In this document: in pieces, positions 33,781-41,145 of the stretch
How positions within the stretch are numbered: the first letter of the stretch is position 1
How the letters are laid out: every line of letters begins with the position of its first letter
Source: Geomonas oryzisoli
GTDB lineage: Bacteria > Desulfobacterota > Desulfuromonadia > Geobacterales > Geobacteraceae
Assembly: GCF_018986915.1 (NCBI RefSeq)
Contig: NZ_CP076723.1
Location: forward strand, 4,616,228 to 4,680,227
Direction: 5' to 3'
Length of the DNA stretch: 64,000 bases
Program-made: the position numbers and the translations under genes
The notes under the pieces: model-generated
Seen by the model: the letters and a program-made list of their open reading frames with translations, nothing else
Databases searched by the model: none
What the model was told of the DNA's origin: nothing

Positions 33781-35571
33781 ATGACAACTGCCAGCGATTA
33801 CCTGGTGCAAAGGCTTTACGACTGGGGGGTGCGCAAGGTCTACGGCTACCCGGGCGACGGCATCAACGGCGTGATGGGCGCCTTGAACCGGGAAAAGGAG
33901 AAGGTCGCCTTTATCCAGACCCGGCACGAGGAGGAGGCCGCTTTCATGGCCTGCGCGCACGCGAAGTTCACCGGCGAGGTCGGGGTCTGCATCGCCACCT
34001 CCGGGCCGGGCGCCATCCATCTGTTGAACGGGCTCTATGACGCGAAGCTCGACCACCAACCGGTGGTCGCCATCGTGGGACAGCAGCCCACCATGGCGCT
34101 CGGGGCGGACTTTCAGCAGGAGGTCGATCTCATTTCCTTGTACAAGGACGTGGCCCACCACTACGTGCACATGGCGAGCAGCGCCGAACAGATCAGGCAA
34201 CTGGTCGACCGCGCCATCCGTATAGCCCTGGCTGAGCGGACCGTCACCTGCGTCATCCTTCCCAGCGACGTGCAGGAGATGGATGCGGTCCCCTCGCCGG
34301 TGCGCAAGCATGGTTCCACCTTCACCGGGCTCGGCTTCACCCGCCCTGACATCACCCCTGCCCGCGACGAGCTCAGGCGCGCCGCGGACGTCTTGAACGC
34401 CGGCAAGAAGGTGGCCATCCTGGTGGGGGCCGGCGCGCTCGGCGCAACTGAGGAGGTCGCCATAGCGGCCGAGAAGCTGGGGGCGGGGGTGGCCAAGGCG
34501 CTTTTGGGCAAGGCGGTGCTGCCGGACACCCTCCCGTACGTCACCGGTTCCATAGGGCTTTTGGGTACCAAGCCGAGCTGGGAGATGATGAAGGAGTGCG
34601 ACACCCTGCTCATGATCGGCAGCGGCTTCCCCTATTCGGAGTTCCTGCCCAAGGAGGGGCAGGCGCGCGGGGTCCAGATCGATATCAGTCCGAGGATGCT
34701 GGGGCTGCGCTATCCCATGGAGGTGAACCTGCAGGGGGACGCGAGGCTCACCCTGCGGGCGTTGATCCCGCTGCTGGAGCAGAAGCAGGACCGGGGGTGG
34801 CGCGATGACATCGAGAAAGGGGTCAACGAGTGGTGGGAGGTGCTGGAGGCGCGCGCCAAGCTCGAGGCGAAGCCGATCAACCCGCAGCGCCTGTTCTGGG
34901 AGCTCTCCCCCCTGCTCCCGGACAACTGCATCCTGACCTGTGATTCGGGGTCGGCCGCCAACTGGTACGCGCGCGACCTCAAGATGAGGGCCGGCATGAT
35001 GGCATCCCTGTCGGGCGGCCTGGCCACCATGTGCCCCGGGGTTCCTTACGCCGTCGCAGCCAAGATGAACTATCCGGACCGGCCGGTGATCGCCATGGTG
35101 GGAGACGGCGCCATGCAGATGCAGGGGATCAACGGGCTGGTGAACATCGCCAAGTACTGGAAGGAGTGGAGCAACCCGCGCCTGGTGGTCCTGGTCCTGA
35201 ACAACGGAGACCTGAACCAGGTGACCTGGGAGCAGCGCGTCATGAACGGGGACGCGAAGTTCAGCGCGTCGCAGGACATTCCGGAATTCCCCTACGCGGG
35301 ATACGCCGAGATGCTCGGCCTGGACGGGATCAGGTTGGAGGATCCGGAGCAGATCAGCGCGGCCTGGAGGACGGCGCTCTCGGCGAACCGGCCGGTGGTG
35401 ATCGATGCGCGCTGCGACCCGGACGTGCCGCCGCTGCCGCCGCACATCACCTTCGAGCAGGCCAAGGGGTTCCTCTCCTCGCTCTTCAAGGGGGATCCGA
35501 ACCTCGGCGGCATCATGACGCAGTCGGCCAAGCAGATGATGTCGACGCTGTTGACCAGGAGCGAGAAGTAG
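33781..35571 (+). CDS. Pyruvate oxidase-like thiamine diphosphate enzyme
   Basis: The 596-residue protein starts after GGGAGGACTC. It has the three-domain layout of the acetolactate synthase/pyruvate oxidase family: N-terminal domain with YGYPGDGINGVMGAL, the catalytic glutamate in RHEEEAAFMACAHAKFTG (near 50-67) and TSGPGAIHLLNGLYDA; a central domain (about 195-330); and a ThDP/Mg domain with GDGAMQMQG...LNNGDLNQ (near 441-480). It is closest in feel to pyruvate:quinone oxidoreductase (PoxB), which makes acetate and CO2 from pyruvate and feeds electrons to quinone. Acetolactate synthase cannot be excluded. Confidence 0.85.
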   Translation: MTTASDYLVQRLYDWGVRKVYGYPGDGINGVMGALNREKEKVAFIQTRHEEEAAFMACAHAKFTGEVGVCIATSGPGAIHLLNGLYDAKLDHQPVVAIVGQQPTMALGADFQQEVDLISLYKDVAHHYVHMASSAEQIRQLVDRAIRIALAERTVTCVILPSDVQEMDAVPSPVRKHGSTFTGLGFTRPDITPARDELRRAADVLNAGKKVAILVGAGALGATEEVAIAAEKLGAGVAKALLGKAVLPDTLPYVTGSIGLLGTKPSWEMMKECDTLLMIGSGFPYSEFLPKEGQARGVQIDISPRMLGLRYPMEVNLQGDARLTLRALIPLLEQKQDRGWRDDIEKGVNEWWEVLEARAKLEAKPINPQRLFWELSPLLPDNCILTCDSGSAANWYARDLKMRAGMMASLSGGLATMCPGVPYAVAAKMNYPDRPVIAMVGDGAMQMQGINGLVNIAKYWKEWSNPRLVVLVLNNGDLNQVTWEQRVMNGDAKFSASQDIPEFPYAGYAEMLGLDGIRLEDPEQISAAWRTALSANRPVVIDARCDPDVPPLPPHITFEQAKGFLSSLFKGDPNLGGIMTQSAKQMMSTLLTRSEK

Positions 35572-35581
35572 GGGAATGGGT

Positions 35582-35612
35582 AATTGACAATGGACAATTG
35601 ACAATTGACAAC
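35582..35612. repeat. TTGACAA/TGGACAA heptamer repeat
   Basis: Four consecutive 7-base units of the form ATTGACA or ATGGACA, immediately after the ThDP enzyme gene. The same string occurs inverted at 37105-37129. Confidence 0.75.
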
Positions 35613-35618
35613 GAACCG

Positions 35619-35650
35619 AGGGGGCTGGCTCCGCAGGTGCCGGTCCCCTT
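35619..35650. repeat. GGGGACTGGC-family hairpin repeat
   Basis: AGGGGGCTGGC, TCCGCAGGT, GCCGGTCCCCTTTTT. The trailing T-run may let it terminate the ThDP enzyme transcript. Confidence 0.7.
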
Positions 35651-35678
35651 TTTGCGTCGGTCCGGGGAAGCTTGGCGA

Positions 35679-35713
35679 AGTCCCCCTTTGAGAAGGGGGA
35701 TTTAGGGGGATTT
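35679..35713. repeat. AAATCCCCC-family hairpin repeat, inverted copy
   Basis: TCCCCCTT-TGAG-AAGGGGGA (35681-35700) followed by TTTAGGGGGATTT. It matches the copy at 12756 in reverse. Confidence 0.65.
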
Positions 35714-35838
35714 GCTTTTGGAGAGGCGGGGGCAATTTGATTTTCCCTCTTCCCAATGAAAGCTGAGCCTGCGGACTCTCATTGAAAAGACGGCAAAGTG
35801 CGCTAGCCTCAACAGGTGTCGTCATAAAGGAGGCGCGC

Positions 35839-36711
35839 ATGAAGATACCTACCGAGCAGTTCCGCGTGAAGCCCAAGGACAAGGTGGAGTTGAAGAAGCG
35901 CCCCACTTCGGTACCGCCTTTTTACCACTCCAAGGAGGAGTACCAGGAGCTTCTGACCGAACAGATCGAGCGGTTGAGCGCCCTGCAGGGACTTCTCTAC
36001 GCCAACAACAGCTGGTCGGTCCTCCTCATCTTCCAGGCCATGGACGCCGCCGGCAAGGACAGCATGATCAAGCACGTCCTTTCCGGCATCAACCCGCAGG
36101 GTTGCGAGGTCTACTCCTTCAAGCACCCGAGCACCGAGGAACTGGACCACGATTTCCTGTGGCGCAGCATCAGGCGCCTGCCGGAGCGCGGCCGCATCGG
36201 CATCTTCAACCGCTCCTACTACGAGGAGGCCCTGATCGTACGGGTGCACCCGGAGATCCTGGCGGCGGAGAACCTCCCGGACGAACTATCCAGCCGCAAG
36301 AACATCTGGCGGGAGCGCTTCCGCTCCATGAACGACCTGGAAGCGCACCTGACTCGAAACGGCACCCTCATCATCAAGTTCTTCCTGCACATCTCCAAGG
36401 AAGAACAGCGCAAACGCTTCCTGGAGCGGATCGACAACCCGGAAAAGAACTGGAAATTCAACCGCGACGACATAGAAGAGCGCAAGCGCTGGAAGCAGTA
36501 CATGAGGGCCTATGAGGAGTGCCTGGCCGCCACCAGCAGCAAGGAGGCACCCTGGTACGTCGTCCCGGCGGACGACAAGAAGAACGCACGGCTGGTCGTG
36601 GCCCAGGTGGTGGTGAACCTTTTGGAAGATTTGAAGATGAGGTATCCGGAAACCTCCGAGGAGAAGCGCCGGGAACTGCTGACCATACGTGACGAGTTGG
36701 CCAAATCGTGA
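35839..36711 (+). CDS. ppk2: Polyphosphate kinase 2 family protein
   Basis: The 290-residue protein starts at 35839 after AAAGGAGGCGCGC. Signature motifs are the Walker A-like [15 protein letters not shown] (near 66-80), [17 protein letters not shown], the Walker B-like [22 protein letters not shown], and a lid with [19 protein letters not shown]. The family moves phosphate between polyphosphate and nucleotides. This short single-domain form resembles PPK2 enzymes that phosphorylate ADP or AMP with polyP. It is followed by its own terminator. Its place among stress genes fits energy or phosphate buffering. Confidence 0.93.
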   Translation: MKIPTEQFRVKPKDKVELKKRPTSVPPFYHSKEEYQELLTEQIERLSALQGLLYANNSWSVLLIFQAMDAAGKDSMIKHVLSGINPQGCEVYSFKHPSTEELDHDFLWRSIRRLPERGRIGIFNRSYYEEALIVRVHPEILAAENLPDELSSRKNIWRERFRSMNDLEAHLTRNGTLIIKFFLHISKEEQRKRFLERIDNPEKNWKFNRDDIEERKRWKQYMRAYEECLAATSSKEAPWYVVPADDKKNARLVVAQVVVNLLEDLKMRYPETSEEKRRELLTIRDELAKS

Positions 36712-36720
36712 CCGGCGGGA

Positions 36721-36750
36721 TTCCCGGCCGAGCGTCGGCCGGGAGGGTTT
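36721..36750 (+). terminator. Intrinsic terminator of ppk2
   Basis: TCCCGGCCGA and TCGGCCGGGA form the stem, followed by GGGTTT. Confidence 0.65.
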
Positions 36751-36756
36751 AGGGCA

Positions 36757-36780
36757 GCAAAAAGGCGGCTTGCGCCGCCT
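36757..36780 (-). terminator. Intrinsic terminator of the DUF1328 gene
   Basis: On the minus strand AGGCGGC-GCAA-GCCGCCT is followed by TTTTGC. Confidence 0.75.
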
Positions 36781-36816
36781 CGATTGAAGTTCTTGCCAAA
36801 GTCGTCATCGTGGTCG

Positions 36817-36993
36817 TCATCGTGTAATGCTCCGTCCTGCCAGCAGGCCTGCTACCAGCATCACCACGGCGATAACCAGGAACAGGTAGAAGAGCAATTT
36901 TGCGATACCCGCCGCAGCAGTGGCGATACCGCCGAAACCAAACACTGCAGCGATGATGGAAATAATGAAGAAAATGATGGCCCAACGTAACAT
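36817..36993 (-). CDS. DUF1328 (YtjA-family) small membrane protein, 58 aa
   Basis: Reading the minus strand from 36993 gives [20 protein letters not shown], then [20 protein letters not shown] and a C-terminal [10 protein letters not shown]. This is the classic DUF1328 pattern of two membrane helices joined by a glycine/alanine-rich turn. GGGAGGTGAAAGATC precedes the ATG. The family is widespread, stress-associated and of unknown function. It is transcribed alone, with a terminator after it. Confidence 0.9.
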   Translation of the reverse strand: MLRWAIIFFIISIIAAVFGFGGIATAAAGIAKLLFYLFLVIAVVMLVAGLLAGRSITR

Positions 36994-37104
36994 GATCTTT
37001 CACCTCCCCGCACACTCATTAGCTTCCTTAAACAAAGTGTATCATGGGAACGGCAAGGTTTTAAATCTTGTAATTTTTTAATTTTTGTGTCGACCCCATC
37101 GTCC

Positions 37105-37129
37105 GTTGTCAATTGTCCATTGTCAATTG
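37105..37129. repeat. TTGACAA heptamer repeat, inverted copy
   Basis: It shares about 23 bases with the repeat at 35582 in reverse orientation and also lies directly past a gene end (ligD). The two copies bracket ppk2 and the DUF1328 gene. Confidence 0.75.
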
Positions 37130-37139
37130 CCTCTCCCGT

Positions 37140-39842
37140 CTATCCCCGTTCCAGGTTCTCGATGCACTGCTCCAGGTCGATTCCAGGTCCCAGCACCCCC
37201 GCGAACAGGTCGCCCAGGTGCTCCAGCCGTCCCGGCATGGTGGCGATGGTGAACCGGCTCGGGTCGAGGCCCGGCTTTACCTCCTCCCACTTGAGCGGGG
37301 CGGAGACGGTTGCGCCGGGCCTGGGGCGTATGCTGTAGGGGGCCGCCAGGGTCTGTCCCGGCTTGTTCTGCAGGAAGTCGAGGTAGACCTTTTTCTGCCG
37401 CAACTTCGGGCTGCGCAGGATGCTGGTGAAGTCCGGGACCTTGTGGTGCACCAGGGTCGCGATCACCTTGGCGAATTCGCCCGCGGCATCGTAGTCGTAC
37501 CTGGCGCCCAGCGGCACATAGATGTGGATGCCGGTTGCGCCGGAGGTCTTGGGAAAGCTGACGGCGCCTGCTTTGTCGAGGACTTCGCGCACGGCCAGTG
37601 CCGTCTCGATCACCTTGGCAAAGGGGATATCCTCGGGGTCCAGGTCGATGACGAAGTAGTCGGGGTAGTCGAGGTTTTGCAGCCGCGACAGCCAGGGGTT
37701 GATCTCGATGCAGCCCAGGTTGGCCATGTAGACCAGGGTGGCCTCATCCTGGCAGACGAAGAACTTGATGTTCTTGTCCACGTGCTTCGAGTAGATCTCG
37801 CGGGTCGTGATCCAGGCAGGCGGCAGCTCGCCCGCCTCCTTCTGGAAAAAGCCCGGCTCCGCGATGCCGTTGGGGGTGCGGTACAGCGACTCCGGACGGT
37901 CCACCAGGTGGGGGAGCATGGCGTGGGCCATGGTCCGGTAGTAGTTGACGACGTCTCCCTTGGTGTACCCCTGGTCCGGCCAGAACACCTTGTCCAGATT
38001 GGAAAGTTCCAGCCGGTGGCCGTCCAGGATCATCAGCTCTTCCCTGCCCCTCTTTCCGCTGGAGGTTTTAGCGGGGGGCGCCGGCTGGGACGGGGCAGGG
38101 GGCGGGGGGGGCGCAGCGGGCTTGGGGGGCGGGGCGGCGGCCGAGGCGACCAGCTCCCGCACCACGCCCTTCGGGTCCTTGTCCTCCCTGAGGCCGAGGT
38201 AGATGGGCTGGCGCATCACGTTTTCATCGGTCCATTCGGAAAATTCGACCTCGCAGACCAGTTCCGGCCTCACCCACGTGACCGGCATGTCCGACTTGAC
38301 CGGCTGCTGGAACGGGGAGCTGTCCTGCACCAGCGGCTGCAGCAGGTCGTACATCTCCTTGAGCCCGGCGTCGTCGAAGCCCCCGCCGGCGAACCCGATG
38401 CAGACCAGCCGGTCGTCCTCGTACACGCCGAGCACCAGGGCGCCGAACCCCTTTCTGCTGCGGCGCGGCTGGGTGAAGCCGCAGATCACCGCCTCCTGTT
38501 GCAGGCGTACCTTGATTTTCAGCCACTCCTTGCTCCTTCTTCCCGCCTGGTACAGGCTGGCGGCACGTTTGGCCAGGATCCCCTCCAGGTTGTTCTGGCG
38601 CGCCAGCTCGAAGAACTCCCTGCCGTACTCCATGACGTGGTCGCTGTAGCGGATGTCGGCAAGGTCCGGCAGCAGGGCACGCAGCCGCTCCTTGCGGGCC
38701 AAAAGCGGCTGGTTGCGCAGGTCTTCACCGTTGAGGTAGAGCAGGTCGAAGACGAAATAGGCGATGTTGCCGCGGCCGGTGCGCTGGTAGTTCTGCAGCA
38801 GCTGAAAATAGGAGCGCCCGCTGTCGTCGAGCGCCACCACCTCGCCGTCGAAAATGGCGTCGACGCCGAGGGAGGCCAGCGCCGCGACAACAGTGGGGAA
38901 TTTTTTGTTGAAGGAGAGGTTGTTGCGCGAGTAGAGGGAGACTTTGCTGCCGGAGACTTCGGCTAGGGCGCGGTAGCCGTCGAGCTTGATCTCGAAAAGC
39001 CAGTCCGGGTCGTCGAAGGACTCGGCCGCGGAGGTGGCAAGCATGGGGGTGCCGGCTGACACTGTGGACCTGATGGACCCGGTGGACCCGGTGGACCCGG
39101 TGGACCCGGGAGAGTTGGTGGGGGTGGTGGGGGTGGCGGACTCTGCGGGCGGTGTTGGGGGGGCGCCTGTTGCTTGCTCCTCCCCCAGGAGGGGGGAGGA
39201 AGGGTGGAGGGGAGCCGGTGCGGCGGCACCTGGTTGCCGCGCCTGCACGGACACGCGCTGCGGCATCCGGCCGGCCCGCACGTCCTCGATGGTCGCGTTG
39301 CTCACCACGGAACGGTCCAGGAGGGTCACGTCGTCGCTGCTGACGAACGGGTCCTTTTTCTTGATCAGCAGCCAGGAGTTCCCCTTGTCCCCCTTGATGC
39401 GCACCAGGGCGAACTCGCCGTTCAGCTTCTCACCGTGCAACACGAACTTCAGGTCGCCTTTCTGCAATCCCTCGCGCAAAAGCTCGAGACTCCGCTCCGG
39501 GGCCTCGCTTCCCGACGCATGGAAGGTGCCGGTGTCCCAGATGATCACTTCACCGGCGCCGTAGTTCCCTTTGGGGATCACTCCCTCGAAGTCGCCATAC
39601 TCGTAAGGATGGTCCTCGACCATCATGGCCAGCCGCTTCACGGCAGGGTCGAGTGAGGGACCCTTGGGAATGGCCCAGCTCTTCAACACGCCGTCCAGCT
39701 CCAGGCGAAAATCGTAATGCAGGTGGGAGGCGGCATGCTTGTGGACCACGAAACGCAAGGCCCTGGCGGACCTCGCCCCGCTCCCGGCGGGCTCGGGTGT
39801 CCTGCTCAGGTCCCGTTTGCGCTGATACTCTTCCAGTCCCAT
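37140..39842 (-). CDS. ligD: DNA ligase D, PE-ligase-polymerase
   Basis: The 900-residue protein starts at 39842 after AAAGGAGGTGTTCTC. Order: 3'-phosphoesterase domain (about 30-165; HLHYDFRLELDGVLKSWA, VEDHPYEYGDFEGVIPKG), a low-complexity linker of repeated Gly-Ser-Thr, ATP-dependent ligase (about 265-560; FEIKLDGYRALAEV with the nucleophilic Lys near 285, IFDGEVVALD), a proline-rich linker, and an AEP-type polymerase (about 610-895; YFVIDLDPED, KTSGATGIHIYVPL). With Ku it repairs double-strand breaks by end joining. Ku is 20 kb away on the same strand. Confidence 0.95.
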   Translation of the reverse strand: MGLEEYQRKRDLSRTPEPAGSGARSARALRFVVHKHAASHLHYDFRLELDGVLKSWAIPKGPSLDPAVKRLAMMVEDHPYEYGDFEGVIPKGNYGAGEVIIWDTGTFHASGSEAPERSLELLREGLQKGDLKFVLHGEKLNGEFALVRIKGDKGNSWLLIKKKDPFVSSDDVTLLDRSVVSNATIEDVRAGRMPQRVSVQARQPGAAAPAPLHPSSPLLGEEQATGAPPTPPAESATPTTPTNSPGSTGSTGSTGSIRSTVSAGTPMLATSAAESFDDPDWLFEIKLDGYRALAEVSGSKVSLYSRNNLSFNKKFPTVVAALASLGVDAIFDGEVVALDDSGRSYFQLLQNYQRTGRGNIAYFVFDLLYLNGEDLRNQPLLARKERLRALLPDLADIRYSDHVMEYGREFFELARQNNLEGILAKRAASLYQAGRRSKEWLKIKVRLQQEAVICGFTQPRRSRKGFGALVLGVYEDDRLVCIGFAGGGFDDAGLKEMYDLLQPLVQDSSPFQQPVKSDMPVTWVRPELVCEVEFSEWTDENVMRQPIYLGLREDKDPKGVVRELVASAAAPPPKPAAPPPPPAPSQPAPPAKTSSGKRGREELMILDGHRLELSNLDKVFWPDQGYTKGDVVNYYRTMAHAMLPHLVDRPESLYRTPNGIAEPGFFQKEAGELPPAWITTREIYSKHVDKNIKFFVCQDEATLVYMANLGCIEINPWLSRLQNLDYPDYFVIDLDPEDIPFAKVIETALAVREVLDKAGAVSFPKTSGATGIHIYVPLGARYDYDAAGEFAKVIATLVHHKVPDFTSILRSPKLRQKKVYLDFLQNKPGQTLAAPYSIRPRPGATVSAPLKWEEVKPGLDPSRFTIATMPGRLEHLGDLFAGVLGPGIDLEQCIENLERG
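39074..39109. repeat. Four perfect 9-bp tandem repeats in the ligD linker
   Basis: TGGACCCGG is repeated four times and encodes Gly-Ser-Thr triplets on the minus strand. It is in frame, so copy-number change would lengthen the linker without breaking ligD. Confidence 0.85.
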
Positions 39843-39897
39843 GAGAACACCTCCTTTGGCTGCACATGAGTCTATCACAGCAACAGCACGCGGGAGA

Positions 39898-39925
39898 TTG
39901 ACAAAAGGAGAGCGGCGGCTAGATT
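39898..39925 (+). promoter_or_regulatory. Sigma-70-like promoter of the small Cys-protein genes
   Basis: TTGACA (39898-39903), 16 bases, TAGATT (39920-39925), ahead of the gene at 39991 and divergent from ligD. Confidence 0.45.
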
Positions 39926-39990
39926 ATTATGCGTTGCTAATTTTGAGGCTAACCCAAGGCCCATCGCGGGCGCAAGAAAGGAGAGGAAGC

Positions 39991-40170
39991 ATGAAGGTCC
40001 AGGAGATCAAGGAGATCGCACAAAAGATGGACATCCCGTGCGGGAAGCTGAAAAAAGGCGAGCTGATCCGCCTTATCCAAAACAAGGAAGGAAATAGCGC
40101 GTGTTTCGATTCGGGGCAGTCATCCCAGTGCGGGCAGCAGGGCTGCCTCTGGGCGGAGGACTGCAACTGA
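39991..40170 (+). CDS. Small SAP-like protein with cysteine-rich tail, 59 aa
   Basis: The protein begins MKVQEIKEIAQKMDIPCGKLKKGELIRLIQNKEG, which has the helix-turn-helix spacing of a SAP DNA-binding motif. A tail with four cysteines follows (CFDSGQSSQCGQQGCLWAEDC), plus one cysteine in the SAP part. The tail could bind a metal. AAAGGAGAGGAAGC precedes the ATG. It is followed 23 bases later by another small gene. Function unknown. Confidence 0.75.
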   Translation: MKVQEIKEIAQKMDIPCGKLKKGELIRLIQNKEGNSACFDSGQSSQCGQQGCLWAEDCN

Positions 40171-40193
40171 GGACCTGCCGGGAGGAGGCGCCG

Positions 40194-40361
40194 ATGGACT
40201 TCGACTACACCAAGTACGAGTACATTCCAGAGTGCAAGGACGGTTGCGGCGCCATAACCGACTGGTTGAGCAGCAGGGAAATGGCGCGCGAGGCGGGGGA
40301 GAACCACCACAAGTCGACGGGTCACGAGTGGACCCTGCTGGAAAAGATGCGGGAGGAGTAG
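40194..40361 (+). CDS. Small hypothetical protein, 55 aa
   Basis: The sequence MDFDYTKYEYIPECKDGCGAITDW has paired cysteines (CKDGC) and ends with ENHHKSTGHEWTLLEKMREE. The C-x3-C and HH...H arrangement might form a zinc site. GGGAGGAGGCGCCG precedes the ATG. It forms a likely operon with the SAP-like protein and the following DUF2383 gene. I do not recognise the family. Confidence 0.65.
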   Translation: MDFDYTKYEYIPECKDGCGAITDWLSSREMAREAGENHHKSTGHEWTLLEKMREE

Positions 40362-40468
40362 CACGCCATGTTATGGGGGTCATGCTGACTGAAGGAGGAA
40401 AGAGCGGTTTACCCGCGGCCATACGGGTCGCGAGCGAACAAATACCAAAAACTGATCCGGAGGAAAGC

Positions 40469-40909
40469 ATGAACAGAGACGACATTCTCGACCAATTGGA
40501 AAAACTGATCCAGCTGGATGTGGACGCGACCCATGCCTATGACCAGGCCATCAAGAACGTGAACGAGGTGGTCATCAAGGACAAGTTGATCCAGTTCCAG
40601 GCGGACCACCGCAAGCACATCGACCTCCTCTCCGCGAAGCTGCTGGAGCTCGGGGGGACCCCGCCGGAGCTCACCTCCGACTTCAAGGGGTTCCTCATCT
40701 CCGGCTTCACGGCCCTGCGCAGCCTGACCGGCTCGAAGGGGGCACTGGAGGCGATGGAGAGCAACGAACGCCTGACCACCAGCCGTTACGAGGAGGCCTC
40801 CAAGCTCGATTTCCCCGTGGACATCTCGGCCATCGTGCGTGCCAACTACGCCGACGAGCAGCGCCACCTCTCCTTCATCCGCGAAGCACTGCCGACGTTG
40901 CGCAAGTAG
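40469..40909 (+). CDS. DUF2383 ferritin-like four-helix protein
   Basis: The 146-residue protein starts at 40469 after GGAGGAAAGC; longer upstream frames lack support. Helices with DILDQLEKLIQLDVDATHAYDQAI, FQADHRKHIDLLSAKLLELGG, NERLTTSRYEEAS and NYADEQRHLSFIREAL give the E/H spacing of PA2169/DUF2383 proteins of the ferritin-like superfamily. Possible metal ligands are D, E and H residues in these helices. These proteins are linked to stress in several bacteria. A strong terminator follows. Confidence 0.85.
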   Translation: MNRDDILDQLEKLIQLDVDATHAYDQAIKNVNEVVIKDKLIQFQADHRKHIDLLSAKLLELGGTPPELTSDFKGFLISGFTALRSLTGSKGALEAMESNERLTTSRYEEASKLDFPVDISAIVRANYADEQRHLSFIREALPTLRK

Positions 40910-40956
40910 GGTAACACCGAAAGCGCAACACCCTTCCGCCACGGCTGTGCTGCGGG

Positions 40957-40994
40957 AAAGCCCGGATCCACTGGATCCGGGCTTTCTTTTTTCA
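40957..40994 (+). terminator. Intrinsic terminator after the DUF2383 gene
   Basis: AAAGCCCGGATCC and GGATCCGGGCTTT form a perfect 13-bp stem around ACT, followed by CTTTTTTC. Confidence 0.9.
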
Positions 40995-41048
40995 TTAGGG
41001 CCGGAGGAAACGGGACTCATCTTCTGCGAAAGCGCCTCTCGCAAGGCA

Positions 41049-41076
41049 TTGACATGAGTGGTCGCTAATGTATCTT
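41049..41076 (+). promoter_or_regulatory. Sigma-70-like promoter of the trehalose operon
   Basis: TTGACA (41049-41054), 16-base spacer, TATCTT (41071-41076), 70 bases before treZ. Confidence 0.45.
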
Positions 41077-41145
41077 TGGTTAGTATTTTTTTATGTGAAT
41101 CCGGCCGCTCTCATGGGAGGGCAGTTATGGCCGGCGGAGGTGGTC

